DNA from: Pectinatus sottacetonis
Lineage (GTDB): Bacteria; Bacillota; Negativicutes; Selenomonadales; Selenomonadaceae
NCBI RefSeq assembly: GCF_015732155.1
Contig: NZ_WIQK01000001.1
Location: forward strand, 1,498,001-1,562,000
Direction: 5' to 3'
DNA: 64,000 nt
Shown here: in pieces, positions 17,796 through 26,797 of the stretch
How the letters are laid out: every line of letters starts with the position of its first letter
Numbering within the stretch: position 1 is the first letter of the stretch
The notes under the pieces: generated by a model
Told to the model about the DNA's origin: nothing
Databases searched by the model: none
The model's input: the letters and a program-made list of their open reading frames with translations, nothing else
Position numbers and translations under genes: made by a program

Positions 17796-18434
17796 TTATA
17801 ATTTGTTTATATCAATATCTTGAATATTAGTGACAATCATGTCAGTAATACTTAAATCTTGCTTGCCACTACTGGGATTTTGAAAGCCAATGCATATCAT
17901 GCCGGCGGCTTTTGCAGCAGCAGCACCATTATTAGAATCTTCTAAAACAACACAGTCAGCAGGTTTAAGTGAAAGTCTTTGAGCGGCAGCAATGTATATA
18001 TCAGGAGCTGGTTTACCATGTTTTACCTCATTGCCGCTCAAAAGGAAACTGAAATAATTATTTAAATGAAGGTTGGAAATACTCGCTTTTATAAATTCAA
18101 TGGGAGAAGATGAGGCAACAGCTGCGGGAATATTGGCATTGTACAGATTTATGAGTAATTCTGGAATACCATCTATAGGTTTTAACGGCGTAGTTCGTAT
18201 ACCTTCCAACAAGCGGTTGTCGTAAATTTTGACAGCATCTTTTATAGAGATGTCAAGGGTAAAATCTTGTTTTATTTTAGTAAAAATATTATTTATAGTA
18301 AGTCCGCATAGGGATGCTAAATAGTCATCAGCTGGGTAGATATTATATTTGGCAAGCACTTCTGAAATAATTTTATTATGAAAGGGTTCGCTGTTTATTA
18401 TTACTCCATCCATGTCAAAAATGAAAGCCTTCAT
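17796..18434 (-). CDS. HAD-superfamily phosphatase, beta-phosphoglucomutase subfamily
   Basis: The protein has 212 residues. Motif I FDMDGVI (nucleophile Asp8, acid/base Asp10), motif II ASSS near residue 109, Lys of motif III in KHGKPAPD near 140 and motif IV VLEDSNNGAAAAKAAGM near 163 are all present, with a helical cap between motifs I and II. These enzymes dephosphorylate sugar phosphates or isomerise beta-glucose 1-phosphate. The neighbouring mtl genes suggest a hexose or hexitol phosphate substrate, which is inference. It is separated from mtlR by the long hairpin at 17652-17782, so it is a separate unit. Confidence 0.85.
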   Translation of the reverse strand: MKAFIFDMDGVIINSEPFHNKIISEVLAKYNIYPADDYLASLCGLTINNIFTKIKQDFTLDISIKDAVKIYDNRLLEGIRTTPLKPIDGIPELLINLYNANIPAAVASSSPIEFIKASISNLHLNNYFSFLLSGNEVKHGKPAPDIYIAAAQRLSLKPADCVVLEDSNNGAAAAKAAGMICIGFQNPSSGKQDLSITDMIVTNIQDIDINKL

Positions 18435-18492
18435 ATGAGAATCCTCCTAAAAATTTGGTGTTATGAGCTGAATATATGGGTCAGAACAAGAA

Positions 18493-18520
18493 AAGACTGC
18501 CACAATGGGATGGCAGTCTT
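18493..18520 (-). terminator. glmS terminator
   Basis: AAGACTGCCA and TGGCAGTCTT form a perfect 10-bp stem with an 8-base loop. On the minus strand the stem is followed by TTTTC. It lies 23 bases after the glmS stop. Confidence 0.85.
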
Positions 18521-18542
18521 AACAGATAATCAACAATATTAT

Positions 18543-20372
18543 TTATTCAACTGTTACTGATTTTGCCAGGTTACGAGGTTTATCAACATCACAGCCGCGT
18601 GTTATTGCTGCATAATAAGCTAGCAACTGTAAAGGTACAACAGTTAAAAGTGGAATTAACAATTCATCGGTATAAGGTACTTTTATAACATGATCTACAT
18701 ATTTGATAAGATCATTATCGTTTTCTGAAGTTATGCCGATAACAACAGCGTCACGTGCCTTAATTTCTTTGATGTTGCTAATAGTTTTTTCATAGACGCT
18801 TTTCTGGGTGGCAAGGGCAATTACCGGAACGCCCTTGACAATAAGAGCTAATGTGCCATGCTTCAATTCTCCGGCAGCGTAAGCTTCTGCGTGTATATAG
18901 GAAATTTCTTTTAGTTTTAATGCTCCTTCAAGAGCAACATTATAATCAAGGGAACGACCAATAAAAAATACATCTTCATTGAAACCATATTTTTTGGCAA
19001 AAGTTTTTATTGGTTCAGGGTCTTCAAGGGTGCGGCTGATTTGATCGGGTAGTTCACGTAGCTGAGTTAAAAGTGACTTTGTACGTTCAGCTGAAATACA
19101 TTTTTTTAAATCAGCCATATACATGGCAAGCAGGAACATTGTGACTAGCTGAGTTGTATATGCTTTAGTAGAGGCAACTGCTATTTCTGGACCGGCCCAT
19201 GTATAAATAACTTCATCAGCATCACGGGCAATCGATGAACCTACTACATTGGTAATGGCCAGGGTTTTAGCACCAAGACGCTTGGTTTCTTTTAATGCTG
19301 CCAGTGTATCACTTGTTTCACCTGATTGACTGATTGCTATTACCAATGTATGCTCGTCAACAATAGGTGAACGATAGCGGAATTCAGAGGCAATATCTAC
19401 TTCTACTGATATACGGGCCAGTTTTTCAATATAATACTTACCGACAAGTCCGGCATGATAAGCTGTACCACAGGCTACGATGAAAATTTTATGGAAGGAG
19501 TTAAGATATTCCTTATTCCATTTTAATTCGTCGAGAATAACATGGGAATTATCTTTGGCAATACGTGGTGTAACAGTATCACGGACAGCTTTAGGTTGTT
19601 CATGTATTTCTTTAAGCATAAAATGTTCGTAACCGCCCTTTTCAGCAGCTTCGGCATTCCAGTTTACTTCAAATACTTTTTTAGTTATTGGCAATCCTTC
19701 ATGATTGGTTATCCAGATAGAATCTTTTTTTACAACGGCTATTTCACCGTCATTAATTATATAATTACGACGTGTATAACCGATAATAGCGGGAATATCG
19801 GAAGCAACGAAATTTTCTCCTTCACCCAAACCTATTACTAGAGGATTGTCTTTTTTAGTACAAATGAGTTCATCAGGATCTCTTCTTGACATGAATAAGA
19901 GAGAATAGGACCCTTCAATACGCTTTAGAACTTCGCGCACAGAGCCTTCAAAGTCACCATCGTATAATTCTTCTAGCAGGTGAACAACAACTTCAGTATC
20001 TGTTTCAGACAAAAATTTATGTCCTTTTTTTGTCAGATCTTCTTTCAAGCTCATGTAATTTTCGATAATACCATTATGGACTACAGCAAAATCACCTTTG
20101 CAGTCCATATGGGGATGGGCATTTACATCCGATGGTCTGCCATGAGTAGCCCAGCGTGTATGACCAATGCCGATTGTTCCTTTGGGTTCATGGTTTTTAA
20201 TTTTTTGTTTTAAAGCGTCTAGACGTCCAACGCATTTTTCTAAATTTATTTTATTGCCGTCAAAGACAGCAATACCGGCTGAATCATAACCACGATATTC
20301 AAGTTTGGTAAGCCCATCAATTAAGAATGGTTCAGCCTGTTTATTCCCTACATAACCAACAATACCACACAT
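18543..20372 (-). CDS. glmS: Glucosamine-fructose-6-phosphate aminotransferase
   Basis: GlmS makes glucosamine 6-phosphate from fructose 6-phosphate and glutamine, feeding cell-wall synthesis. The start is set at ATG 20372 and not at the longest frame (20420), because the mature protein must begin with the catalytic Cys2 of MCGIVGYVG and GGAGGT lies just upstream. The glutaminase domain (residues 2 to about 220) contains GIGHTRWATHG. Two SIS sugar isomerase domains follow, with ACGTAYHA and SQSGETSDT, and the C-terminus PRNLAKSVTVE is conserved. The protein has 609 residues. A glmS ribozyme precedes it, giving feedback by its product. Confidence 0.97.
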   Translation of the reverse strand: MCGIVGYVGNKQAEPFLIDGLTKLEYRGYDSAGIAVFDGNKINLEKCVGRLDALKQKIKNHEPKGTIGIGHTRWATHGRPSDVNAHPHMDCKGDFAVVHNGIIENYMSLKEDLTKKGHKFLSETDTEVVVHLLEELYDGDFEGSVREVLKRIEGSYSLLFMSRRDPDELICTKKDNPLVIGLGEGENFVASDIPAIIGYTRRNYIINDGEIAVVKKDSIWITNHEGLPITKKVFEVNWNAEAAEKGGYEHFMLKEIHEQPKAVRDTVTPRIAKDNSHVILDELKWNKEYLNSFHKIFIVACGTAYHAGLVGKYYIEKLARISVEVDIASEFRYRSPIVDEHTLVIAISQSGETSDTLAALKETKRLGAKTLAITNVVGSSIARDADEVIYTWAGPEIAVASTKAYTTQLVTMFLLAMYMADLKKCISAERTKSLLTQLRELPDQISRTLEDPEPIKTFAKKYGFNEDVFFIGRSLDYNVALEGALKLKEISYIHAEAYAAGELKHGTLALIVKGVPVIALATQKSVYEKTISNIKEIKARDAVVIGITSENDNDLIKYVDHVIKVPYTDELLIPLLTVVPLQLLAYYAAITRGCDVDKPRNLAKSVTVE

Positions 20373-20428
20373 ATAAAGATACCTCCAAAATAAGATAGTT
20401 ATTAAAGATGTATCTGCCAATCCGTAAT

Positions 20429-20551
20429 CTTTGTATTGTGCCGCAGGTTACCCGGCGGTTTTGACAAATTTTATCGACTGGATTAGGGCCGAGAGGCATC
20501 CGCTGAATTATCGACAACCTCTTCCTCGTCCTCTTAATAAGAGCCAGCGCT
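20429..20551 (-). ncRNA. glmS ribozyme-riboswitch
   Basis: On the minus strand the 5' end has AGCGCTGG, with the expected self-cleavage site just before GCGC at 20550. It is followed by GACGAGG, GTTGTCGATAATTC, AGCGGATGCC, CTCGGCCC, and the 3' pseudoknot and P4 region AAAACCGC-GGGTAACCTGCGG-CACAATACAAAG. These blocks match the glmS class in order and spacing. Glucosamine 6-phosphate acts as cofactor for cleavage, which destabilises the glmS mRNA. It ends 56 bases before the glmS start. Confidence 0.93.
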
Positions 20552-20677
20552 AAGCAAAAAGCTTTTTAGTAAAATAGAAACTAGCCTCCTTTATTTATCC
20601 ACTCATTGTAGTCATGGCAGATGATGACAAATGAATGTTAATGGATATAAAAAATGATATTTTTCCATATCCATCAT

Positions 20678-20706
20678 ATTCTAATATATACTGCTTGATT
20701 GGTCAA
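20678..20706 (-). promoter_or_regulatory. Promoter for glmS
   Basis: On the minus strand TTGACC (20706-20701) and TAGAAT (20683-20678) are separated by 17 bases. The transcript would carry about 120 bases before the ribozyme. The rest of the 20373-20787 gap holds the ribozyme and no other gene. Confidence 0.6.
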
Positions 20707-20787
20707 GTTTTTATTAATTGATTTTGGAGAAGGAAAATTTTCTAGGGGATAAGGGATATTTATAAAATCCTACTGTTGGTACGAGCA

Positions 20788-21627
20788 TCAATGTTTTGTC
20801 AATAATATTTTTTGTATTAAATTTTCATCATTAAAATTTAGATTTTTATTTATACCAGTTCCTAATTTAATTTTGGGTTTGATTTTCTCGCCATGAAAAT
20901 CACTGCCACCGGTTATTAATAGCGAGTGCTTATGGGCTAGAGATAATGACAGCTCAGTATCTTGTATAGTATTTTCACTATGATAACATTCAAGTCCGGC
21001 CAGTCCTGCTTTTTTTAATATGTCAATAAATGTGTTCAGCTCAGCAAAGGTTTTTCCCTGTCGCATAGGATGTGCCAAGACGGGAATTCCCTGCATTTTT
21101 TTTATCATCTTAACAGCATCTTTTACTGTTGGATGTGGGTCTTTTATTTTGTGGAACTCAGAGTTATCAAGATATTTGTCAAAGGCTTCTTTGGTTGAAC
21201 TGACATATTTGCGGTCAAGCATTGCCCGGGCAAAATGTGGTCGGGCATAAACTTTGTGCTGGGCATATTTATCAATGTCAGACCAATTTAGATTGATACC
21301 GTATTGTTTTAGAAAGGTCAGGATCAGTGCAGCTCTTTTTTGGCGCAGATATTTATTGTGTTTACATATTTTATGGGTAATAATCGATTTATAATTAATA
21401 TTATAGCCTAAAATGTGAATATTTTTGCCGCGGGCATTTATTTCTATGCCCGGAATAAAGAGAATATTTAATTGCTTAGCAGCTTGAACTCCTTCTTCTA
21501 AAGCGTCTATGGTATCATGGTCGGTTATTGATAATACTGAAATCCCCGCTTTTTTTGCGGCATAAACGAGCTGTGTTGGCGTATACTGTCCATCCGATGC
21601 CAGGGTATGGCAATGTAAATCCATCAT
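20788..21627 (-). CDS. PHP-domain phosphoesterase
   Basis: The PHP metal-binding motifs are all present: DLHCHTLASDG at the N-terminus, ITDHDTIDA near residue 36, ARPHFARAM near 130, VLAHPMRQGK near 185 and GGSDFHGE near 240. Members such as E. coli YciV (RNase AM) remove phosphate from nucleoside 3',5'-bisphosphates and trim short RNAs. This one, at 279 residues, fits that group; the exact substrate is inference. I start at ATG 21627, because GAGG is then 8 bases upstream; a GTG at 21636 is the longer option. It stands alone between glmS and thiC. Confidence 0.85.
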   Translation of the reverse strand: MMDLHCHTLASDGQYTPTQLVYAAKKAGISVLSITDHDTIDALEEGVQAAKQLNILFIPGIEINARGKNIHILGYNINYKSIITHKICKHNKYLRQKRAALILTFLKQYGINLNWSDIDKYAQHKVYARPHFARAMLDRKYVSSTKEAFDKYLDNSEFHKIKDPHPTVKDAVKMIKKMQGIPVLAHPMRQGKTFAELNTFIDILKKAGLAGLECYHSENTIQDTELSLSLAHKHSLLITGGSDFHGEKIKPKIKLGTGINKNLNFNDENLIQKILLTKH

Positions 21628-21726
21628 AATTTTCACCTCACTATAACTATTTTTATTGTAACGAAAAAATAATTGTGTAGCAAGAAAAACAAAAGAATTA
21701 GTTTTAAGTGATAGTTTATTATAAAA

Positions 21727-21766
21727 ATAAGCAGCCTCTGCTTTTAGAAGTGCAGAAGCCGCTTAT
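21727..21766 (-). terminator. Terminator downstream of thiC
   Basis: ATAAGCAGCCTCTGC pairs with GCAGAAGCCGCTTAT at 13 of 15 positions around a 10-base loop. On the minus strand it is followed by TTTTTATAAT. It lies about 70 bases past the thiC stop. Confidence 0.7.
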
Positions 21767-21838
21767 ATATGAGCTTTAGTATTATTTATCTGGCAATTTC
21801 TTTGGTACTGTTAAACTCAGGCATAGATATAAAAATTG

Positions 21839-23164
21839 TTATTTATCACAGTTCCTGTTTTCATCGCAAAAAAGAACTTTTTCGCCATCAAGTATTTTGT
21901 TCGTAGTTCTTACGGCACACATTTTGCCGCACATTGAGCAGGTATGGCGTTCTGATGGAGGTGTGCTTTCATAGTATTGTTTTGCCTTTTGAGGATCGAT
22001 GGACTCTTTGAACATGGCATCCCAGTCAAGGTTGTGACGGGCATCAGCCATACGGTTATCCTGGTTTCTTGCTCCGGGAAGTTTGTTAGCTATATCGGCA
22101 GCATGGGCAGCAATTTTAGTGGCAATTATTCCATCACGAACATCATTGAGATCAGGCAGCCTTAAATGTTCAGCAGGAGTTACATAACAAAGAAAATTAG
22201 CACCGTTAGCAGCAGCAATGGCTCCGCCTATGGCAGAGGTTATGTGGTCATATCCAGGGGCAATATCTGTGACTAATGGACCTAATACATAAAATGGGGC
22301 ATTATGGCACAGTCTTTTCTGCAGTTTCATATTAGCAGCAATTTCATCAATGGACATATGTCCAGGACCTTCAACTAAAACCTGTACATCGGCTTTTCTA
22401 GCACGCTCAGTAAGATAGCCTATTTCAATTAATTCACCAATTTGTCCAGCATCAGTGGAGTCATCAAGACAGCCGGGACGTAAAGAGTCGCCAATGGATA
22501 TAGTGACATCATGTTCACGCAGTATTTCAAGAACATTATCATAATGTTCAAAGAAGGGGTTTTCATTGCCGGTCATTTGCATCCAGGCAAATAGAAGAGA
22601 ACCGCCGCGAGATACGATATTCATTCTTCTGCCAGAGCGCTTGAAACCTTCGACAGCTCGGCGATTTATACCGGCGTGAATGGTCATAAAATCTACGCCT
22701 TCTTTAGCATGTGCTTCTAGCACACGGAGAAAATCATCGGCAGTCATTTTTAATAGATCCTTTTCCAGATAGCCTATGGCGTCATACATGGGAACAGTTC
22801 CGATCATGGCTGGAGAATATGCGATCAGTTTTTCGCGAAATTCATGTGTCTTGCCATAATTTGACAGGTCCATGATAGATTCAGCGCCCATTTTAACAGC
22901 CATTTTTACTTTATCCATTTCAAGATCATAATTTTTGGCATCTCCTGATATACCAAGGTTTACATTAATTTTAATTTTTAAGCCGTCACCTATTCCTTCG
23001 GCGGAAAGAGAGCTGTGGTGAATGTTAGCTGGTATAGTTATGGTTCCGTTGGCAACACGTTCTCTAATCCAATCAGCAGTTCGATTTTCTTTTTTGGCAA
23101 CAAGGGCAATTTGGTCGGTAATTATGCCTTGTTTTGCCGCTTCCATTTGAGTTTTATATGACAT
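21839..23164 (-). CDS. thiC: Phosphomethylpyrimidine synthase
   Basis: ThiC is the radical-SAM enzyme that rearranges aminoimidazole ribotide into HMP phosphate, the pyrimidine half of thiamine. The C-terminal cluster motif [11 protein letters not shown] gives the CxxCxxxxC [4Fe-4S] ligands. [25 protein letters not shown] and [14 protein letters not shown] are ThiC blocks. At 441 residues it is the short bacterial form without the long N-terminal extension. ATG 23164 is preferred over 23185, since GAGG lies 6 bases before it and the longer start lacks a site. A TPP riboswitch and terminator precede it, so thiamine pyrophosphate should shut it off. Confidence 0.97.
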   Translation of the reverse strand: MSYKTQMEAAKQGIITDQIALVAKKENRTADWIRERVANGTITIPANIHHSSLSAEGIGDGLKIKINVNLGISGDAKNYDLEMDKVKMAVKMGAESIMDLSNYGKTHEFREKLIAYSPAMIGTVPMYDAIGYLEKDLLKMTADDFLRVLEAHAKEGVDFMTIHAGINRRAVEGFKRSGRRMNIVSRGGSLLFAWMQMTGNENPFFEHYDNVLEILREHDVTISIGDSLRPGCLDDSTDAGQIGELIEIGYLTERARKADVQVLVEGPGHMSIDEIAANMKLQKRLCHNAPFYVLGPLVTDIAPGYDHITSAIGGAIAAANGANFLCYVTPAEHLRLPDLNDVRDGIIATKIAAHAADIANKLPGARNQDNRMADARHNLDWDAMFKESIDPQKAKQYYESTPPSERHTCSMCGKMCAVRTTNKILDGEKVLFCDENRNCDK

Positions 23165-23211
23165 ATGTATCCTCTTTTCTGCCATTTATGGCATAATTGA
23201 TTTTGGTTAAT

Positions 23212-23245
23212 AAAAAAAGTCTGCTTTATAGAAAAGCAGACTTTT
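23212..23245 (-). terminator. Riboswitch-controlled terminator before thiC
   Basis: AAAGTCTGCTTT and AAAGCAGACTTT form a 12-bp stem. On the minus strand it is followed by a run of seven T. It lies between the TPP aptamer and thiC, the expected place for an expression-platform terminator. Confidence 0.9.
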
Positions 23246-23254
23246 CCTTCTTTT

Positions 23255-23337
23255 ATCAGCTTCCCTACAATGGTATTAACCAACAGGTTCAAAGGGTTGG
23301 GCAAAGCCCTCTCAGCATAAGAGCACCCCTGCAGAAT
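23255..23337 (-). ncRNA. TPP riboswitch (THI element)
   Basis: On the minus strand the sequence carries GGGGTGC, GCTGAGAG, ACCCTTTGAACCTG, TTAATACCAT and GTAGGGAA in order. These are the conserved cores of the TPP aptamer. With the terminator that follows, it should cause premature termination when TPP is bound. Confidence 0.96.
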
Positions 23338-23338
23338 T

Positions 23339-23367
23339 AGTCTAACAAAATATAGTATTAGTGTCAA
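23339..23367 (-). promoter_or_regulatory. Promoter for the TPP riboswitch and thiC
   Basis: On the minus strand a consensus TTGACA (23367-23362) and TAGACT (23344-23339) are 17 bases apart. Transcription would begin within a few bases of the aptamer. The rest of the 23165-23552 gap is AT-rich, with no other feature seen. Confidence 0.75.
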
Positions 23368-23552
23368 GCAGTTGAATCATTCATAAATAATAAAATTATT
23401 TTTTAGTATATATTTTACTTCATGCGAAATAAAAATACAACTTATACAAAGAAAAAATAAAACAAGGAATTTAATGAATTTTATCGAAATATAAAATATA
23501 AAGATTACAAAAATAAAATGTTTTGCTAAATTTTAATAAAGAGGGTGCGGCA

Positions 23553-23984
23553 ATGAATGAATTAAAATCTATCTTAGTACCTATTGACGGTTCCGTTCAT
23601 TCGGAACATGCTATGAGAGAAGCTGCCTATTTAGCAGGATTGAGTAAGGCTAAAGTTGTTGTTTTATATGTTATTGACTTAAATACAGCTGTTTCTGCAT
23701 TCGAACGGCTCAGTCTTAATGCGTATATTCCTGAGGATATAGATCAACAAGGCAAAAAAGTACTGGAAAAAGCTAAACAAACTATTGGTGATGTATCAGG
23801 GACAGAATATATTCTTAAGATTGGTGATCCTGCTAAAATGATTTTAAAATATTCTAAGGAATGTAAAGCTGATTTAATTGTTATGGGCAGTAGAGGCTTG
23901 GGAGCAATTAAGCAGATAATAATGGGAAGTGTGAGCCAATATTTGGTTACACATGCGGACTGCCCTGTGTTGACAGTCAGATAA
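23553..23984 (+). CDS. Universal stress protein (UspA family)
   Basis: A 143-residue single Usp domain. The N-terminal SILVPIDGSVHSEHAMREA carries the conserved Asp, and the C-terminal GSRGLGAIKQIIMGSVSQYLV contains the GxxGx(9)GS ATP-binding motif, so it is probably an ATP-binding type. VLTVR ends the protein as usual. ATG 23553 is chosen over the TTG at 23523, because GAGGGTGCGG precedes it. It is monocistronic, ending at the terminator at 24001. Its cellular role cannot be read from sequence. Confidence 0.9.
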   Translation: MNELKSILVPIDGSVHSEHAMREAAYLAGLSKAKVVVLYVIDLNTAVSAFERLSLNAYIPEDIDQQGKKVLEKAKQTIGDVSGTEYILKIGDPAKMILKYSKECKADLIVMGSRGLGAIKQIIMGSVSQYLVTHADCPVLTVR

Positions 23985-24000
23985 GCAATTTTTTATAAAT

Positions 24001-24046
24001 AAAAAAGATGCGGCAAAATGATTTCTCATTTTGCCGCATCCTTTTT
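24001..24046. terminator. Bidirectional terminator
   Basis: AAAAAAGATGCGGCAAAATGA pairs with its inverted copy around TTTC, giving a GC-rich core with A and T runs on both sides. I describe the arm as 24001-24020. It ends the universal stress gene (plus) and the rpsF-ssb-rpsR operon (minus). Confidence 0.92.
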
Positions 24047-24049
24047 TAT

Positions 24050-24283
24050 TTATTCAGCAGTAAACGGTAGTAATGCAATATTACGAGCACGTTTAATAGC
24101 TAATGTTACCTGACGCTGATGGCGTGCGCAATTACCGGAAATACGACGTGGTAAAATTTTACCACGTTCTGTAATAAAACGACGTAATTTTGCAACATCT
24201 TTATAATCAATAGATTCTACTTTATCTGCGCAGAAACTGCAAACTTTTCTTTTTGGCCTTCTGCCTCTATCACGTTTAACCAA
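24050..24283 (-). CDS. rpsR: 30S ribosomal protein S18
   Basis: S18 binds with S6 to the platform of the 30S subunit. The protein has 77 residues. CSFC near residue 15 and CARH near 52 give a zinc-binding (C+) form. The core [17 protein letters not shown] and [20 protein letters not shown] are conserved. It is the last gene of rpsF-ssb-rpsR, with a 137-base hairpin-rich gap before it. RimI encoded at 7764 is the likely N-terminal acetyltransferase. Confidence 0.97.
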   Translation of the reverse strand: MVKRDRGRRPKRKVCSFCADKVESIDYKDVAKLRRFITERGKILPRRISGNCARHQRQVTLAIKRARNIALLPFTAE

Positions 24284-24420
24284 TGTAAGTACCTCCTATA
24301 ATGAAATTTTTACCACTTAATAAGCTGCCTTTGTGGCTGTTCCGTGAATTTCACGGTTTTACGATTCATTTCACTACATCTATATTGTTTAAAGACTGTA
24401 GTGAAATGGATAATCCTTAA
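24284..24420 (-). other. Hairpin-rich spacer between ssb and rpsR
   Basis: Two stems are visible: ATTTCACTACA with TGTAGTGAAAT around 18 bases, and CCGTGAAATTCACGG as a near-perfect palindrome. Neither is followed by a T-run, so they look like mRNA structures and not terminators. They may modulate rpsR translation or mRNA stability; that is inference. Confidence 0.45.
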
Positions 24421-24852
24421 CTAAAAGGGGATTTCTTCATCAGGGGGTAATTCCGAACCAAAAGATGCAGCTGAACCTGCATTTGAAGATGGAGCTGATG
24501 GTTTATTGGAAGTATCGATGTTAGTACCAGCACCAGCAGGACGTGAACCCATAAATTCGATATCATTAGCGATTATTTCGGTTACATATCGTTTAGAGCC
24601 GTCTTGTGCATCATAACTGCGTATTTGTAAATGGCCGTCAACAAGTATCTGACTGCCCTTTACTAAATTATTTCCGCATATTTCAGCAAGTTTCTGCCAT
24701 GCGACAATATTGAAGAAGTCAGCAGTATTCTGCTGATCACGAGAAAAACGCTTATTTACAGCCAGACGAAAAGATGCTACTGCTTTTCCAGTCTGGGTAT
24801 AACGTACTTCAGGATCAGTTGCAAGCCGTCCTGCTAAAATAACTTTGTTCAT
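24421..24852 (-). CDS. ssb: Single-stranded DNA-binding protein
   Basis: A 143-residue SSB with an N-terminal OB fold (MNKVILAGRLATDPEVRYTQ is the typical opening; WQKLAEIC and VDGHLQIRSY follow). It has a Gly/Ser/Pro/Asn linker from about residue 108 and the acidic tip PPDEEIPF that recruits replication and repair partners. It protects single-stranded DNA. Its place between rpsF and rpsR is the standard Firmicute arrangement. Confidence 0.97.
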   Translation of the reverse strand: MNKVILAGRLATDPEVRYTQTGKAVASFRLAVNKRFSRDQQNTADFFNIVAWQKLAEICGNNLVKGSQILVDGHLQIRSYDAQDGSKRYVTEIIANDIEFMGSRPAGAGTNIDTSNKPSAPSSNAGSAASFGSELPPDEEIPF

Positions 24853-24873
24853 AGTTTTTCCCCCTGAAATAAA

Positions 24874-25161
24874 TCATTTTTCATCTAATCTGATAATCAT
24901 ATGTTTTAATATTTCATCAGTAATTTTCATTACACGATCAATTTCATCAGCACAGTTAGATTCAGCACTGATATCAAACAAACAATAATATCCGTCCATG
25001 CAGCCTTTTATTTCATAGGCAAGACGCTTTTTGCCCCAGCGATCTTCATTATCGATGGTACCGCCATTATTAGTAACAAGATTAGAAAATTTTTCAATTA
25101 CGGCATTAGTTTGTTCTTCTTCCATTGGTCTTACAATAAATATGACTTCGTATTTTCTCAC
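24874..25161 (-). CDS. rpsF: 30S ribosomal protein S6
   Basis: S6 pairs with S18 on the 30S platform. The 95-residue protein opens with RKYEVIFIVRPMEEEQ and has the conserved KKRLAYEIKGCMDGYYCLFDI core. The start codon follows GGGAGGTGATTTC. It is the first gene of rpsF-ssb-rpsR, with a promoter at 25258-25286 and a structured leader between. Confidence 0.96.
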   Translation of the reverse strand: MRKYEVIFIVRPMEEEQTNAVIEKFSNLVTNNGGTIDNEDRWGKKRLAYEIKGCMDGYYCLFDISAESNCADEIDRVMKITDEILKHMIIRLDEK

Positions 25162-25257
25162 GAAATCACCTCCCTCTCTGGACTATCGGCCCTTTTATAA
25201 GGGCAGGGGATTCAAAAATAAATTTTGAAACCAGTCTAAATTATTATTAACTATAAA
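25162..25257 (-). promoter_or_regulatory. Candidate rpsF leader (S6:S18 autoregulation motif)
   Basis: The minus-strand leader has a stem TTCAAAA/TTTTGAA and then GCCCTT/AAGGGC followed by CGATAG next to the ribosome-binding site. Many rpsF leaders carry a hairpin with a CCG element that binds the S6:S18 complex and represses the operon. GGGCCGATAG here resembles it, but I could not run a covariance model. Confidence 0.4.
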
Positions 25258-25286
25258 ATTATAGCATTAAGCTCAAGATATTACAA
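25258..25286 (-). promoter_or_regulatory. Promoter for rpsF-ssb-rpsR
   Basis: On the minus strand TTGTAA (25286-25281) and a perfect TATAAT (25263-25258) are separated by 17 bases. It lies 97 bases before rpsF. Confidence 0.72.
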
Positions 25287-25293
25287 GAGATTT

Positions 25294-26649
25294 TTAATTA
25301 CTTTTTTTACCACGTGCTATAGAACAAAAAATACCGATACTGCAGATTATGGATAAGATGAAAAGAACCATTTTTATACCTGCTAATAAATTATTATTAT
25401 AGCTTGAAATTAGTGAACCAGTTGTGTAAATAGATAAAAGCAGATTGACTATTGCCATACTAGTAGTTTGTCCAAACATGCGCATTGCTGCCAAAATAGA
25501 AGAGGCTATGCCATAAAAATTTTTACTGACAGAACTCATTATCGCATTGTTATTAGGAGAGGAAAATAAAGCAAAGCCTATCCCAATAAATAGTAATACA
25601 CTTCCTATATAATACAATGAAGAATTATCATTAATAAGTGATAATAAAAATAAACCAAAGGCAGTAATAGACATGCCAATAGATGAGATTACACGTGGCT
25701 CATATTTATCAGATAGGGAACCGGCAATTGGAGATAGAAGAGACATCATTATAGGCTGTAATAATAGTACCATGCCTGTATTTAATGGAGTAAAGTCACG
25801 AATTATTTGCAAGTACAAAGATACAACAAAAGAGATACCAAAAGTGGCACTGTAATTTATGAGGGCAGCAAGATTAGACATGGCAAAAACGGTATTTTTG
25901 AATAGGGAAAGTTTAACTAATGGATATTGAGTGATAGCCTGTCGTCTGATAAAAATTAAACAGATAATTATTCCTCCGAGGAGAAACAATTTTGCTGTTG
26001 GATGATATATATAAGAAGAAAACCCATATAGAATACTTGAAGCTGAAGTAGCATATAAAACAGCGCTAATAATATCAAATTTATCATTTGGATTACCATA
26101 CCAATCTTTATGAACAGGTATTATAATGGCAACGCTGATAGTAAGGCCAATTGCTGTAAAAATAAAAATAGCTCGCCAGCCGAAAAATTCTGTAAAAGCA
26201 CCGCCAATAACCGGACCTAATGACAATCCCATATATACACATGAGGCACAAAACCCGATTGCATGGCCGCGTTTTGTAGCTGGATGACTGGCTATGAGCA
26301 TGGCCATACCTGTGGCAAAGTTCATTGACATGCAAACTCCCTGCATGAAACGAAGCAAGAGTAAAGTGTTTAGTGATGAAGCGAAAATGCAAGTAGTAGT
26401 GGTTATTATTACACCAATACAGCCATATTCATAGACTTTTTTTCTGCCCTTTATGTCAGCATATTTACCCCAGGGAAGCAGAAAGCAAACTGCACCTAAT
26501 AAAAACAGCGTTAGTATCCATGTTAAATTTTCTACATTCAGGCCATATTCTGAAGCCATATAAGGTATGGCAACATTTACGGAACTGGCCATAAAAGGCC
26601 CAAAAAAAGATGTTATCAATACAGAGATGAAAATACGTTTTTCATTCAT
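25294..26649 (-). CDS. MFS drug/solute exporter, DHA2-like
   Basis: A 451-residue polytopic membrane protein with some 14 hydrophobic helices, as in the EmrB/QacA (DHA2) group. The motif-A loop GKYADIKGRKKVY lies between helices 2 and 3, LLRFMQGVCMS is motif B, and GLSLGPVIGGAFTEFFGW fits the antiporter motif C of proton-driven exporters. The substrate is unknown. It ends 8 bases before the rpsF promoter and starts opposite the cysK leader. No EmrA-like partner is adjacent. Confidence 0.88.
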   Translation of the reverse strand: MNEKRIFISVLITSFFGPFMASSVNVAIPYMASEYGLNVENLTWILTLFLLGAVCFLLPWGKYADIKGRKKVYEYGCIGVIITTTTCIFASSLNTLLLLRFMQGVCMSMNFATGMAMLIASHPATKRGHAIGFCASCVYMGLSLGPVIGGAFTEFFGWRAIFIFTAIGLTISVAIIIPVHKDWYGNPNDKFDIISAVLYATSASSILYGFSSYIYHPTAKLFLLGGIIICLIFIRRQAITQYPLVKLSLFKNTVFAMSNLAALINYSATFGISFVVSLYLQIIRDFTPLNTGMVLLLQPIMMSLLSPIAGSLSDKYEPRVISSIGMSITAFGLFLLSLINDNSSLYYIGSVLLFIGIGFALFSSPNNNAIMSSVSKNFYGIASSILAAMRMFGQTTSMAIVNLLLSIYTTGSLISSYNNNLLAGIKMVLFILSIICSIGIFCSIARGKKSN

Positions 26650-26762
26650 AAGATAATAAATGTCCCTTCATTATATTTGAGTAAGTTATTCGACATTGGA
26701 GTATCATATGGCCTTTATTTAAAAAAATTATTAATGAAATATATTATTAAAATAATATGGTA

Positions 26763-26791
26763 TTGACTTTGAATTTAACTGGTGATATAGT
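26763..26791 (+). promoter_or_regulatory. Promoter of the cysK leader
   Basis: TTGACT (26763-26768) and TATAGT (26786-26791) are 17 bases apart on the plus strand. Transcription would start near 26798, about 260 bases before cysK. Confidence 0.65.
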
Positions 26792-26797
26792 GATAGA

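Noticed and set aside
20373-20420. Longer GlmS start at 20420
   Set aside because: It would add 16 residues before the catalytic Cys2, which must be at the N-terminus.
23165-23367. 81-codon minus-strand ORF through the TPP riboswitch
   Set aside because: It is a chance frame across the aptamer and terminator.
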